DNA of 64,000 nt, taken from positions 1 through 64,000 of the forward strand of contig NZ_JAGGPL010000001.1 in the NCBI RefSeq assembly GCF_018613805.1, in the 5' to 3' direction. The notes under the pieces are model-generated. The model did not search any database, was not told where the DNA came from, and worked only from the letters and a program-made list of their open reading frames with translations. Positions 10,534 to 23,127 of the stretch are shown here, in pieces (within the stretch, counting starts at the first letter, position 1; each line of letters starts with the position of its first letter). A program made the translations under genes and the position numbers. Source of the stretch: Arthrobacter sp. ISL-48. GTDB lineage: Bacteria; Actinomycetota; Actinomycetes; Actinomycetales; Micrococcaceae.

Positions 10534-11067
10534 TTATTGGCCGCCGGCTTCTTCTGCCAACTGCAGGAACCGGGCGGCGAGGTCCTGCCCGCCCTGCGGA
10601 TCGCGGGAGACCAGCAGCACGGTGTCGTCCCCGGCGATGGTACCCAGGATGGAGGGCATCACCGAGTGGTCGATGGCCAGCGCCAGGAAGTTGGCCGCTC
10701 CTGGCGGCGTCCGGAGCACAGCAATGTTGGCCGAGGCCTCCGCCGTGACCAGGAGTTCGCTGCACAGCCGGGCAAGCCTGGCGTCCAGGATTTCCTGGCT
10801 CACGCCGCTCTTGGCCGCACGTTCGCCGCCTTCACCCGGAACAGCGTAGACGAGGACGCCTTCCTTGCCGCGCACGCGGACGGCACCGAGTTCCACGAGG
10901 TCCCGCGATAGCGTCGCCTGGGTGACCAAGACGCCGTCGTCCGCCAGCAGAGCCGCAAGCTCCGCCTGGGAACGCACCGATTCCCCGGTCAGGATGGCGG
11001 TGATCCGCGCCTGGCGGGCTGTTTTGGTGGCCGGGGCTGACCCCGGCGACGCCGGCGAAACGGACAC
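10534..11067 (-). CDS. argR: arginine repressor
   Basis: Hexameric arginine-sensing regulator of 177 residues. The N-terminal winged helix is visible as SQAELAALL and TQATLSRDLVELGAVRV; the C-terminal arginine-binding/oligomerisation domain contains the acidic pair in AGDDTVLLVSRD. The start GTG overlaps the argF stop (TAGTG). Being inside the operon it controls, it is predicted to act at the operator upstream of argC and so to regulate itself. Confidence 0.95.
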   Translation of the reverse strand: MSVSPASPGSAPATKTARQARITAILTGESVRSQAELAALLADDGVLVTQATLSRDLVELGAVRVRGKEGVLVYAVPGEGGERAAKSGVSQEILDARLARLCSELLVTAEASANIAVLRTPPGAANFLALAIDHSVMPSILGTIAGDDTVLLVSRDPQGGQDLAARFLQLAEEAGGQ

Positions 11068-12071
11068 TAGAACGTGCTCTCCCCGGTGCCTTCGACGGGA
11101 GAAAGCCCGTCCACGAATGCCAGGCCGGAGCGGTGCATGAGCCAGGCCATGAGCGCCTTCTGGGCATGCAGCCGGTTCTCGGCCTCGTCCCAGACGATCG
11201 ACTGCGGGCCGTCGATGACGCCGGCCGAAATCTCATAGCCCCGGTACGCGGGCAGGCAGTGAAGCACGACGGCGTCGTCCGCCGCGTGTGCCATTGCCGC
11301 CTCGTCGACGGAGTAGTCCCTGAAAAGCTGCATCCGGGCCTCCTTCTCCGATTCCTGGCCCATGGAAACCCAGGTGTCGGTGGCCACGACGTCGGCACCT
11401 TTGAGCGCCTCGGCCGCGTCCGTGGTGACCAGCACCGAGCCGCCGGTCAGGGCAGCGCGTTCCTCGGCGGCGGACACGATCTCGGCGGCCGGCAGGTAGC
11501 CTTCCGGGCCGGCGATGCGGACGTGCATTCCCGCGGTCACGCCCGCCAGGAGGTACGAGTTGGCCATGTTGTTGGCAGCATCTCCAAGGTAGGTCATGGT
11601 CAGGCCCTTGAGCTCGCCCTTGTGCTCCTTCACCGTCAGGAGGTCGGCGAGCAACTGGCACGGGTGGTAATCGTCGCACAGGGCGTTGATGACCGGTACC
11701 TTGGAGTTTTCCGCCATGGCCACCAGCCCCGAATGCGCTCCGGTACGCCACACAATGGTGGAGACCATGCGCTCCAGGACCTTCGCCGTGTCTTCGGCCG
11801 ATTCCTTGTGGCCGATCTGGGCCTCGCCGGGGTTGATGATGAGGGCATTGCCACCCATGTCCGCCACGCCCGTAGCGAACGAAACCCGGGTGCGGGTGGA
11901 CGTCTTGTCGAAGATCACGGCTACGGTCTTGCGGCCGTTCCCTTCAGCGGCGTACGGCTGGACGCTGTAAGGTGCGGCCTTCATGCGGACGGCGAGCTCC
12001 AGGACCTCGGCCTGCTCTGCGGGGCTGAGGTCTGTGTCCTTGAGGAAATGCCGGGTAGTTGCAGATGTCAC
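11067..12071 (-). CDS. argF: ornithine carbamoyltransferase
   Basis: Makes citrulline from ornithine and carbamoyl phosphate. The 334-residue protein has the carbamoyl-phosphate loop STRTRVSF and the ornithine-binding HCLPAYRG. GTG start overlaps the argD stop (GTGA). An anabolic role is implied by its place between argD and argR. Confidence 0.96.
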   Translation of the reverse strand: MTSATTRHFLKDTDLSPAEQAEVLELAVRMKAAPYSVQPYAAEGNGRKTVAVIFDKTSTRTRVSFATGVADMGGNALIINPGEAQIGHKESAEDTAKVLERMVSTIVWRTGAHSGLVAMAENSKVPVINALCDDYHPCQLLADLLTVKEHKGELKGLTMTYLGDAANNMANSYLLAGVTAGMHVRIAGPEGYLPAAEIVSAAEERAALTGGSVLVTTDAAEALKGADVVATDTWVSMGQESEKEARMQLFRDYSVDEAAMAHAADDAVVLHCLPAYRGYEISAGVIDGPQSIVWDEAENRLHAQKALMAWLMHRSGLAFVDGLSPVEGTGESTF

Positions 12072-13363
12072 TGGGCGTCCTTGGCTGTTTGGAGGATGGC
12101 CGGGAAGGCCGCGAGGAAGGTGTTGGCCTGGTCTTTGGTGAGGACCAGGGGCGGGGCGAGCCGGATCGTGCGCGGCCCGGGGCTGTTGACGATGAACCCC
12201 GCCTCAAGGCCGGCGGTTACTACGGCGGGAGCGACGTCGGCGTCCAGATCGAAGCCGATCAGCAGGCCCTCTCCCCGCACTTCCGTCACGCCTTCAATGC
12301 GGGCCAGGCCGGCGCGGAAATGTTCCCCCACAATTTCGACGTTTTCGAGCACGCGCTGGCTTTCGAGGGCGTGCAGCGTGGCCAGGGCGGCCGCCGTTGC
12401 AACCGGATTACCGCCGAAGGTGGTGCCGTGCTGGCCTGCACTCAGCAGCGACGACGTCTGCCCGCCGAAGGTGACCAGCGCGCCGATAGGGAATCCGCCG
12501 CCGAGGCCCTTGGCCAGGGTCACGGCGTCGGGAACGATCCCCGCGTCCTCACTGGCAAGCCATTTGCCGGTACGGCCGATTCCGGTCTGGACCTCATCGA
12601 GGATCAGCAGCGCACCCGCCTTGGTGGTCGCCTCACGCGCGGCCCTGAGATAACCCGCGGGCAACGGCCGGACCCCGGCTTCGCCCTGGATCGGCTCGAG
12701 GAACACTGCCGCCGTCGTGTCGTCGATCGCAGCCAGGAGGGCGTCGACGTCTCCGAACGGGACGTGCACAACACCGCCGGGCAGCGGTTCGAATGGCGCC
12801 CGGTAGGCTTCCTTGGCAGTCAATGCGAGGGCACCCATGGTCCTGCCATGGAAGGCGCCCTCCAACGCGACGATCTTCGTCCGCTGTTTCGCGTCGGCTT
12901 CGGACGCCCCGGAGTTTCGCCGGGCGAGCTTGAAGGCGGCCTCAACGGCCTCGGTCCCGGAGTTGGTGAAAAAGACCTTGGAGCCGGCCGGAGCGTTGCT
13001 CAGTGCCAGCAGTTTTTCGGCAAGGGCAATCTGCGTGGGGCTGGTAAAGAAATTGGAGACGTGCCCCAGCGTTGCCAGCTGGCTGGAAATCACCGAGGTC
13101 ACGAACGGGTGGGCGTGGCCCAGTGCGTTGACGGCGATGCCGCCGAGCAAGTCCAGGTACTCCTTGCCGTCGGCGTCCCAGACCAGGCAGCCGGCCCCGC
13201 GCACCAGCACACGTTGCGGCGTGCCGAAGACGCCCATCAGGGAGGTGGAGTAGCGGGCCAGCCAGTCGGCACCGCTGGTGTGGCCTTTGCCTTCGACCAG
13301 GTCTCGGACGGGTGTTTTTTCAAGGGTTCCGGCGGCGTGGGTACCTGTGTGCGGCTGGTTCAT
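12068..13363 (-). CDS. argD: acetylornithine aminotransferase
   Basis: PLP-dependent class III aminotransferase of 431 residues that converts N-acetylglutamate semialdehyde to N-acetylornithine. The PLP-binding lysine is in [14 protein letters not shown], preceded by [14 protein letters not shown]. The ATG overlaps the argB stop (ATGA). The first 30 or so residues are variable in the family. Confidence 0.96.
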   Translation of the reverse strand: MNQPHTGTHAAGTLEKTPVRDLVEGKGHTSGADWLARYSTSLMGVFGTPQRVLVRGAGCLVWDADGKEYLDLLGGIAVNALGHAHPFVTSVISSQLATLGHVSNFFTSPTQIALAEKLLALSNAPAGSKVFFTNSGTEAVEAAFKLARRNSGASEADAKQRTKIVALEGAFHGRTMGALALTAKEAYRAPFEPLPGGVVHVPFGDVDALLAAIDDTTAAVFLEPIQGEAGVRPLPAGYLRAAREATTKAGALLILDEVQTGIGRTGKWLASEDAGIVPDAVTLAKGLGGGFPIGALVTFGGQTSSLLSAGQHGTTFGGNPVATAAALATLHALESQRVLENVEIVGEHFRAGLARIEGVTEVRGEGLLIGFDLDADVAPAVVTAGLEAGFIVNSPGPRTIRLAPPLVLTKDQANTFLAAFPAILQTAKDAQ

Positions 13364-14352
13364 AGGGTTACGTCCTCGTCTGTTTCCTTGGCTGCGTCCT
13401 CGTCCGGGACCACCTGAGTGCCGATGCCCGCCGTGGTGAATGTTTCCAGGAGCATGGAGTGCGGGAGCCGGCCGTCCACGATGTGCGCCTGTTCAACTCC
13501 ACCGTCAATTGCCTTCAGGCACGCCTGCATCTTGGGGATCATGCCCGATTCCAGCGATGGGAGCAGTTGACGCAGTTCCGAGGCCGTGAGTGAAGAAATC
13601 AGGGAGGACCGGTCCGGCCAGTTGGCGTAAAGGCCCTCGACGTCGGTGAGGATCACCAATTTGGACGCACCCAATGCCTCGGCCAGAGCGGCAGCGGCTG
13701 TATCCGCGTTGACGTTGAGCACCTGGCCGGTGGTCTGGACACGCTGCCCTGGCTGGGCACCCTGGCCGGCCCCCCCGTCGTCCTCTATTTCCGGTGCCAC
13801 GGTGGAGATGACGGGGATCCGGCCCGCGGCGAGGATATCCAGGATCCCTTCCGGGTTCACGCCCACTACTTCGCCCACGAGCCCCAGGTCCACTTCCTCG
13901 CCGTCGATCACGGTGCCGGTCCGGACGGCGCGCAAGAGCCCGCCGTCTTCACCGGACATGCCGACGGCGTAGGGTCCATGGGAGTTGATCAGGCCCACGA
14001 GCTCGCGTCCCACCTGGCCGGTGAGGACCATGCGGACCACGTCCATGGCTTCTGGCGTTGTAACCCGGAGGCCGCCCTTGAACTCGGACTCGATGCCAAG
14101 CCGGGCCAGCATGGAGTTTATTTGGGGACCGCCGCCGTGGACCACCACGGGATGGATCCCGACGTGGTGCAGGAAGACGACATCCTCAGCGAACGCACGG
14201 CGCAGCTCGTCGTTGACCATGGCGTTGCCGCCGTACTTGATCACCATGGTGGTGCCGGCGAAGCGCTGGATCCACGGCAGCGCCTCGATGAGCGTGCCTG
14301 CCTTGCTTTGGGCGTCGGTCATGGACGTGGTCTCACGGGTCTGCGTGTTCAT
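13360..14352 (-). CDS. argB: acetylglutamate kinase
   Basis: Phosphorylates N-acetylglutamate; normally the arginine-feedback step in organisms using ArgJ. The 330-residue amino-acid-kinase fold protein shows VIKYGGNAM (phosphate loop) and VHGGGPQI (acetylglutamate site). The ATG at 14352 has GGAG about 12 bases upstream; a second ATG ten codons in (MTDAQSK) is a plausible alternative start. An insert rich in Gly/Gln ([12 protein letters not shown]) interrupts the mid-part, as in related species. Confidence 0.95.
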   Translation of the reverse strand: MNTQTRETTSMTDAQSKAGTLIEALPWIQRFAGTTMVIKYGGNAMVNDELRRAFAEDVVFLHHVGIHPVVVHGGGPQINSMLARLGIESEFKGGLRVTTPEAMDVVRMVLTGQVGRELVGLINSHGPYAVGMSGEDGGLLRAVRTGTVIDGEEVDLGLVGEVVGVNPEGILDILAAGRIPVISTVAPEIEDDGGAGQGAQPGQRVQTTGQVLNVNADTAAAALAEALGASKLVILTDVEGLYANWPDRSSLISSLTASELRQLLPSLESGMIPKMQACLKAIDGGVEQAHIVDGRLPHSMLLETFTTAGIGTQVVPDEDAAKETDEDVTL

Positions 14353-14388
14353 GGGCTGCAGTATCTCCAGGGGTGGTGGCCGGTGGAT

Positions 14389-17860
<3,472 letters not shown>

Positions 17861-17944
17861 GCAAAGCTGGCGTTCAGCCGGGGTGTCCTTAGGATGGTTT
17901 GAGGATCCGGGTCAGGAAATCCCGCCCGGAGGAGGAGAGCATCC

Positions 17945-18910
17945 ATGACGCATGCAATCGTCGCCCGGCAACAAGGCGGCCCCGAAGTACTGGAGTACGC
18001 CGAGGTTGAGCCTCCCGTTCCCGGCCCTGGCCAACTGCTCATCAAAGTGGCTGCCGCCGGCGTCAACTTCATTGACACGTACCAGCGCGGCGGCACGTAC
18101 AAGGTTGAGTTCCCGTTCACGCCGGGCTCCGAGGCAGCGGGAACGGTCGAGCAGCTTGGCTCCGGAGTCGAGGACTTCACGGTGGGCAGCCGGGTGGCCA
18201 CTGCCGAAGGCTCAAAATGCTACGCGGGTTACACCGTCGTGGACGCCGTGAAGGCCCTCCCCGTGCCGGACGGCGTGGACGAGCTGACGGCGGCGGCCCT
18301 CTCCCTTCAGGGCATGACAGCCCACTACCTGATCAATTCCTCGTTTCGGGTGGAGCCTGGCCACACGGCCCTGGTGCACGCAGGAGCCGGCGGCGTCGGG
18401 CTGCTCCTAATCCAGCTCCTGAAGGCCCGCGGCGCGCGCGTCATCACCACGGTCTCTACGGGCAATAAGGAGCAGCTGGCCCGGGAAGCCGGGGCCGACC
18501 ACGTGCTGCGCTACGGCGGCTTCCCCCATCATGTCCGTGAGCTGACGGATGGAAAGGGCGTGGACGTGGTGTACGACGGCGTCGGCCGGGACACGTTCGA
18601 CGGGTCCCTTTCCAGCCTGCGCACCCGGGGTTCCCTGGTGCTTTTCGGCGCGGCGTCCGGTCCCGCCCCAGCTTTCGACCCGCAACGGCTCAACGCCGGC
18701 GGGTCACTGACGCTGACCCGTCCTTCGCTGGGACACTTCCTCCTGAATCAACAGGAACGCCGCTGGCGCTCCACCGAGATCTTCAACGCCGCGGCTGACG
18801 GAAGCCTCAAGGTCCGGATCGGGGCCACCTATCCCCTGGCCGAGGCCCGGCAGGCCCACGAGGACCTTGAAGGCCGGCGCACCACGGGCAAGGTCCTGCT
18901 GGTCCCCTAG
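17945..18910 (+). CDS. NADPH:quinone oxidoreductase, zinc-independent MDR family
   Basis: QorA-like medium-chain dehydrogenase of 321 residues. The cofactor motif HAGAGGVGLLLIQLLKARGARVI marks the Rossmann domain, and the N-terminal GroES-like part keeps VNFIDTYQRGG. The zinc ligands of alcohol dehydrogenases are absent. It reduces quinones using NADPH. GGAGGAGGAGAG stands just before the ATG. It precedes the Pls-type gene on the same strand by 174 bases, but a functional link is not evident. Confidence 0.9.
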   Translation: MTHAIVARQQGGPEVLEYAEVEPPVPGPGQLLIKVAAAGVNFIDTYQRGGTYKVEFPFTPGSEAAGTVEQLGSGVEDFTVGSRVATAEGSKCYAGYTVVDAVKALPVPDGVDELTAAALSLQGMTAHYLINSSFRVEPGHTALVHAGAGGVGLLLIQLLKARGARVITTVSTGNKEQLAREAGADHVLRYGGFPHHVRELTDGKGVDVVYDGVGRDTFDGSLSSLRTRGSLVLFGAASGPAPAFDPQRLNAGGSLTLTRPSLGHFLLNQQERRWRSTEIFNAAADGSLKVRIGATYPLAEARQAHEDLEGRRTTGKVLLVP

Positions 18911-18953
18911 ATCTCGTTGCCCGCTTGGCGGGATCCCTGTCGTACCGATCCGT

Positions 18954-19001
18954 CCCAGGGCTTCCGCCTCCCAGGGTTTCCGCCTCCCAGGGTTTCCGCT
19001 T
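18954..19001. repeat. three tandem 16-bp repeats
   Basis: Three adjoining 16-bp units, CCCAGGGTTTCCGCCT and near copies, fill 18954-18969, 18970-18985 and 18986-19001. Unit 1 differs at one base (C for T) and unit 3 at one base. They lie in the gap between the quinone oxidoreductase and the Pls-type synthetase, about 85 bases before its start, and could be a regulatory array or a minisatellite. Confidence 0.85.
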
Positions 19002-19084
19002 CAAGAGAGGCGGGGCGAACGCTTGGTAGATGGCCGGCAGACCATCGACACTTTCTGTTCATCTTGGCCAGAGAGAATGCGCCG

Positions 19085-22000
19085 GTGACCGAGCAACAAC
19101 TCAGAACCTTTAGCCCAGACGCTGACGCCATCTATCGGCCCCAGCTGTCCGGAGCCCCGGCTACGCCGCCAGCGAGAACACTGACCGATATCCTCCACGC
19201 AACTGCCGACCTCTATCCGGATGCATCAGCGCTGGACGACGGACGTGAGTCCCTGAGTTACGCACAACTGGTGGCGGCTGTGCGGACCGCCGGCCGGGAA
19301 CTGCATGATGCCGGGCTCGGAGCCGGTGACAAGATCGGCGTGCGAATTCCTTCAGGGACCAACCAGCTGTACATCTCCATCCTGGCGATACTGCACATCG
19401 GGGCCGCCTACGTCCCTGTGGACGCAGACGACCCCGAAGAGCGGGCACGCCTGGTCTTTGGGGAAGCCGGGGTGGCCGCCGTCCTGAGCGCGATGGGTAT
19501 CACTCTGGCCGGCGACCGGCCCGCGCCGTTCCCCGCTCCCAGGACCGCAACACCTGCAGACGACGCCTGGGTGATATTCACCTCGGGTTCCACCGGCACC
19601 CCCAAGGGCGTCGCCGTCACGCACCGGTCTTCGGCTGCCTTTGTCGATGCGGAAGCACGCGTCTTCCTGACGGCCGAGCCCATCGGCCCTCAGGACAGGG
19701 TGCTTGCCGGTCTCTCCGTAGCCTTTGATGCCTCCTGCGAGGAGATGTGGCTGGCATGGCGGCACGGGGCCTGCCTCGTCCCGGCGCCCCGCGCCTCGGT
19801 GCGGACCGGAATGGACCTCGGCCCGTGGCTCATCAGCCACGGAATCACGGTGGTGTCCACCGTTCCCACACTCGCCGCTCTCTGGCCGGCAGAGGCGTTG
19901 GAGAACGTCCGGCTGCTGATCTTCGGCGGCGAGGCGTGCCCGCCGGAGCTTGCTGAGCGCCTTGCTGTGGAGGGACGCGAAGTGTGGAACACCTATGGCC
20001 CCACCGAGGCCACGGTGGTGGCCTGCGCCGCCGCGCTTGGTGGGCCCGGGCCGGTCCGGATCGGTCTGCCGCTGGATGGCTGGGACCTTGCTGTGCTCGA
20101 TTCCCGCGGCGTTCCTGTGCCCGAAGGCTGCGTGGGTGAACTCATCATCGGCGGAGTCGGGCTGGCACGCTATCTCGACCCCGCCAAGGACGCGGAAAAG
20201 TACGCCCCGATGCCTTCACTTGGCTGGGACCGTGCCTACAGGTCAGGGGACCTGGTCCGTTTTGAACCTGAGGGGCTGGTCTTTGTGGGCCGCGCCGACG
20301 AACAGGTTAAGCTGGGCGGCCGCCGGATCGAGCTCGGGGAAATCGACGCGGCACTGCAGGCTCTGCCTGGTGTCGCCGGCGCCGCAGCCGCCGTGCAAAC
20401 TACTGCAGCCGGTAACCAGATCCTTGTGGGATACATAGCATCTGCCGGGGATGCTGAACCGGACCTCGCGGCTGCCCGACAACTGCTTGCCGCGAACCTT
20501 CCGGCCGCACTCATCCCCCTGCTGACCATCATCGATTCCTTACCGACCAAAACCAGCGGCAAGGTGGACAGGCATGCCCTCCCCTGGCCGCTCCCTGGCG
20601 CCGGAGCAGCGGATGCCGACAATGCTCCGCTGAACCTTCCCGACGACGCCCGCTGGATCGTCGAGCAATGGAGTGCTGTTCTCGGCAGTCCAGCAGCCAG
20701 CCTCGATGCGGACTTCTTCGCCCACGGCGGTGGATCGCTCGCCGCGGCCCAGCTCGTCTCCGTCCTCCGGCTCCGCTACCCGACCGTCACCGTCGCGGAC
20801 ATCTATGCAACTCCGCGGGTCGGCGCCTTGATCGATACGGCCCGCCAGTCGTTGCCCGACGGCGCGCCGGCCGGGCCGGTAAAGGAACGCGCCGTCCGCC
20901 CGACGGCCGGCAAGTCCCAGGTCTTCCAGACGCTCATGGGCGTGCCGCTGAACATCCTTGTAGGCATGCGCTGGCTCACCTACCTTATGGCGGGCAACAA
21001 CCTCCTTGCCGGGCTGGCTGGGTTCACGGCCGCCCCGACGGTGTCGTGGTGGTGGGTCGCGGCATCGTGGCTGGTGTTCGTGAGCCCGCCCGGCCGCATG
21101 GGCCTCTCCGTTGCCGCAGCCCGGATCCTGCTGCGAAAGGTTGGCCCCGGAACGTACCCACGGTCGGGGAAGGTCCACCTGCGGCTATGGCTTGCAGAGC
21201 AAATCCAGGACCTGTCCGGTGCGGTGAGCCTCGCCAGCGCTCCGTGGGTGCCCTACTACGCCAGGGCGCTCGGAGCAAAGATCGGCAGCGACGTGCACCT
21301 GCATTCGCTGCCGCCTGTGACGGGCATGCTCTCCCTTGGCAGCGGTGCAAACATCGAGCCCGAAGTAGACCTCTCCGGCTGGTGGATCGACGGAGACAAC
21401 GTCCGCATCGGCGCTATCCACGTGGGTGCGGGTGCGACCGTGGGCGCACGGAGCACCCTTATGCCCGGCGCCAGCATCGGAGCGGGAGGCCAGGTTGAAC
21501 CGGGCTCCGCAGTCCTGGGCAAGGTCAAGGCCGGGCAAGTGGTGGCGGGGTCCCCGGCCCAGCGCCGAGGCAAGGCCAAGCGCGGCTGGCCTGATGCGCC
21601 CGTCAGCAGCACCCTGGCGGGCCGGCTCTGGTTTGCAACATTTGCGGCCGCCTCGGCGGTACTGGCCATGATCCCCTACCTGTCCGCAGCGGCCGGCTGC
21701 CTGGTCGTATTCCTGTTCATCAGGGGCAGCAGCTCCCTCTCAGAAGCCTGGCCGCAGGTACTGGTATCGATCCCCTTGTCTGCCCTGGCCTGGTTTGCCG
21801 TCAACCTGTTGCTGGTGCTGGGAGCCACCCGTCTGCTCGGTGTAGGCCTGAAAGAAGGGTACTACCGGGCGCGCAGCCGGATCGGCTGGCAGGTCTGGGC
21901 AACCGAGCGGATCCTGGACTTGGCGCGCGACCTCCTCTTCCCCATCTATGCAAGCCTCTTCACGCCCGTGTGGCTGCGCCTGCTCGGAGCTCGAATAGGC

Positions 22001-23035
22001 AAGAATGTCGAAGCCGCCACCGTGCTGCTGCTGCCGAAGATGACGACGGTCGGGGAGGGTGCGTTCCTGGCAGACGACACCATGGTGGCCTCCTACGAAC
22101 TTGGCGGCGGGTGGATGAGGATCGCGCCGGCCAAGATCGGCAAGCGCTCATTCCTCGGGAACTCAGGCATGACGGGTGCAGGCCGGAACGTGCCCAAGAA
22201 CTCGCTGGTGGCAGTTCTGTCCGCAACGCCGTCCAAGGCCAAGTCCGGTACTTCATGGCTCGGCAGCCCGCCGGTACGGCTGCGGCGCACGGCCATTGCC
22301 TCGGACAGCTCCCTGACGTTCCAGCCATCGCCCCGGCTCAGGCTCGCCCGGGCGCTCTGGGAAGCCTGCCGGTTCGTGCCGGTGGTGCTGACGGTTTCCC
22401 TGGCGGCAGGCGTGCTGCTGGCCTTCGACTGGCTGGCCGCTACCTTCAACTACGGCATGGCCGCTGCGCTCGGCGGCATCGTGATCCTGGTGGCAGGAGC
22501 CGTGGCTGCCGCCAGCGCAGTGGTAGCAAAGTGGCTGCTGGTGGGCAGGATCAGGGCCGGCGAACACCCACTGTGGAGCTCTTTCATCTGGCGCAACGAG
22601 GTGGTGGATACGTTCATCGAGATGGTCAGCGCGCCTTGGTTTGCCCGCTCCGCCACCGGAACTCCGGCACTGGTGTGGTGGCTCCGCGGGCTGGGTGCCA
22701 AAATCGGTTCCGGAACATGGTGCGAAAGTTACTGGCTGCCGGAAGCAGACCTGGTGACCCTCGGCGCGAATTCCACCGTCAACCGCGGGTGCGTGGTCCA
22801 GACGCACCTGTTCCACGACCGCATCATGAGTATCGGCCCTGTTACGCTCGAGGACGGGGCGACCCTGGGGCCACACGGCGTCATCCTCCCCCAGGCGAGG
22901 ATCGGCCGTGGCGGAACCGTCGGGCCGGCTTCGCTGGTGATGCGTGGGGAAACAGTGCCGTCAGGGACGTACTGGATGGGCAACCCCGTGAGCCCGTGGG
23001 CTGGGCCGGACGCTCCCGTGTCACGCCTGAAATAG
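19085..23035 (+). CDS. Pls/PosA-family non-ribosomal peptide synthetase (poly-amino-acid synthetase)
   Basis: A 1316-residue protein with the layout of epsilon-poly-L-lysine synthetase. Adenylation domain about 20-510: FTSGSTGTPKG (165-175), FDASCEEMW (214-222), NTYGPTE (302), core Lys493. Carrier domain FFAHGGGSL with Ser551 for phosphopantetheine. Then hydrophobic segments from about 618, alternating with three left-handed hexapeptide-repeat (acyltransferase-like) domains near 720-810, 970-1060 and 1206-1300. Hand alignment to GrsA gives the code DAESIGTVVK; Glu219 could hold a basic side chain. No condensation or thioesterase domain. In this family the tandem C-terminal domains join monomers iteratively at the membrane. 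The GTG at 19085 is preceded by AGAGAG; the earlier in-frame extension is repeat-derived. Confidence 0.88.
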   Translation: MTEQQLRTFSPDADAIYRPQLSGAPATPPARTLTDILHATADLYPDASALDDGRESLSYAQLVAAVRTAGRELHDAGLGAGDKIGVRIPSGTNQLYISILAILHIGAAYVPVDADDPEERARLVFGEAGVAAVLSAMGITLAGDRPAPFPAPRTATPADDAWVIFTSGSTGTPKGVAVTHRSSAAFVDAEARVFLTAEPIGPQDRVLAGLSVAFDASCEEMWLAWRHGACLVPAPRASVRTGMDLGPWLISHGITVVSTVPTLAALWPAEALENVRLLIFGGEACPPELAERLAVEGREVWNTYGPTEATVVACAAALGGPGPVRIGLPLDGWDLAVLDSRGVPVPEGCVGELIIGGVGLARYLDPAKDAEKYAPMPSLGWDRAYRSGDLVRFEPEGLVFVGRADEQVKLGGRRIELGEIDAALQALPGVAGAAAAVQTTAAGNQILVGYIASAGDAEPDLAAARQLLAANLPAALIPLLTIIDSLPTKTSGKVDRHALPWPLPGAGAADADNAPLNLPDDARWIVEQWSAVLGSPAASLDADFFAHGGGSLAAAQLVSVLRLRYPTVTVADIYATPRVGALIDTARQSLPDGAPAGPVKERAVRPTAGKSQVFQTLMGVPLNILVGMRWLTYLMAGNNLLAGLAGFTAAPTVSWWWVAASWLVFVSPPGRMGLSVAAARILLRKVGPGTYPRSGKVHLRLWLAEQIQDLSGAVSLASAPWVPYYARALGAKIGSDVHLHSLPPVTGMLSLGSGANIEPEVDLSGWWIDGDNVRIGAIHVGAGATVGARSTLMPGASIGAGGQVEPGSAVLGKVKAGQVVAGSPAQRRGKAKRGWPDAPVSSTLAGRLWFATFAAASAVLAMIPYLSAAAGCLVVFLFIRGSSSLSEAWPQVLVSIPLSALAWFAVNLLLVLGATRLLGVGLKEGYYRARSRIGWQVWATERILDLARDLLFPIYASLFTPVWLRLLGARIGKNVEAATVLLLPKMTTVGEGAFLADDTMVASYELGGGWMRIAPAKIGKRSFLGNSGMTGAGRNVPKNSLVAVLSATPSKAKSGTSWLGSPPVRLRRTAIASDSSLTFQPSPRLRLARALWEACRFVPVVLTVSLAAGVLLAFDWLAATFNYGMAAALGGIVILVAGAVAAASAVVAKWLLVGRIRAGEHPLWSSFIWRNEVVDTFIEMVSAPWFARSATGTPALVWWLRGLGAKIGSGTWCESYWLPEADLVTLGANSTVNRGCVVQTHLFHDRIMSIGPVTLEDGATLGPHGVILPQARIGRGGTVGPASLVMRGETVPSGTYWMGNPVSPWAGPDAPVSRLK

Positions 23036-23127
23036 AGCCGCGCCACCGCAAAAGAGCACAGCAATAGAGCACAGAGCAACGAGAAAACCGCTTGTCCGAA
23101 ACCGTTTGTGATTGAGGCCCCACCAGC

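Noticed and set aside
18911..19084. Insertion sequence or attachment site next to the Pls-type locus
   Set aside because: No terminal inverted repeats, transposase, integrase or tRNA fragment; base composition matches the neighbours.
23053..23075. Short direct repeats (AGAGCACAG) after the Pls-type gene
   Set aside because: Two 9-bp copies in a purine-rich gap are within chance expectation and no function is suggested.
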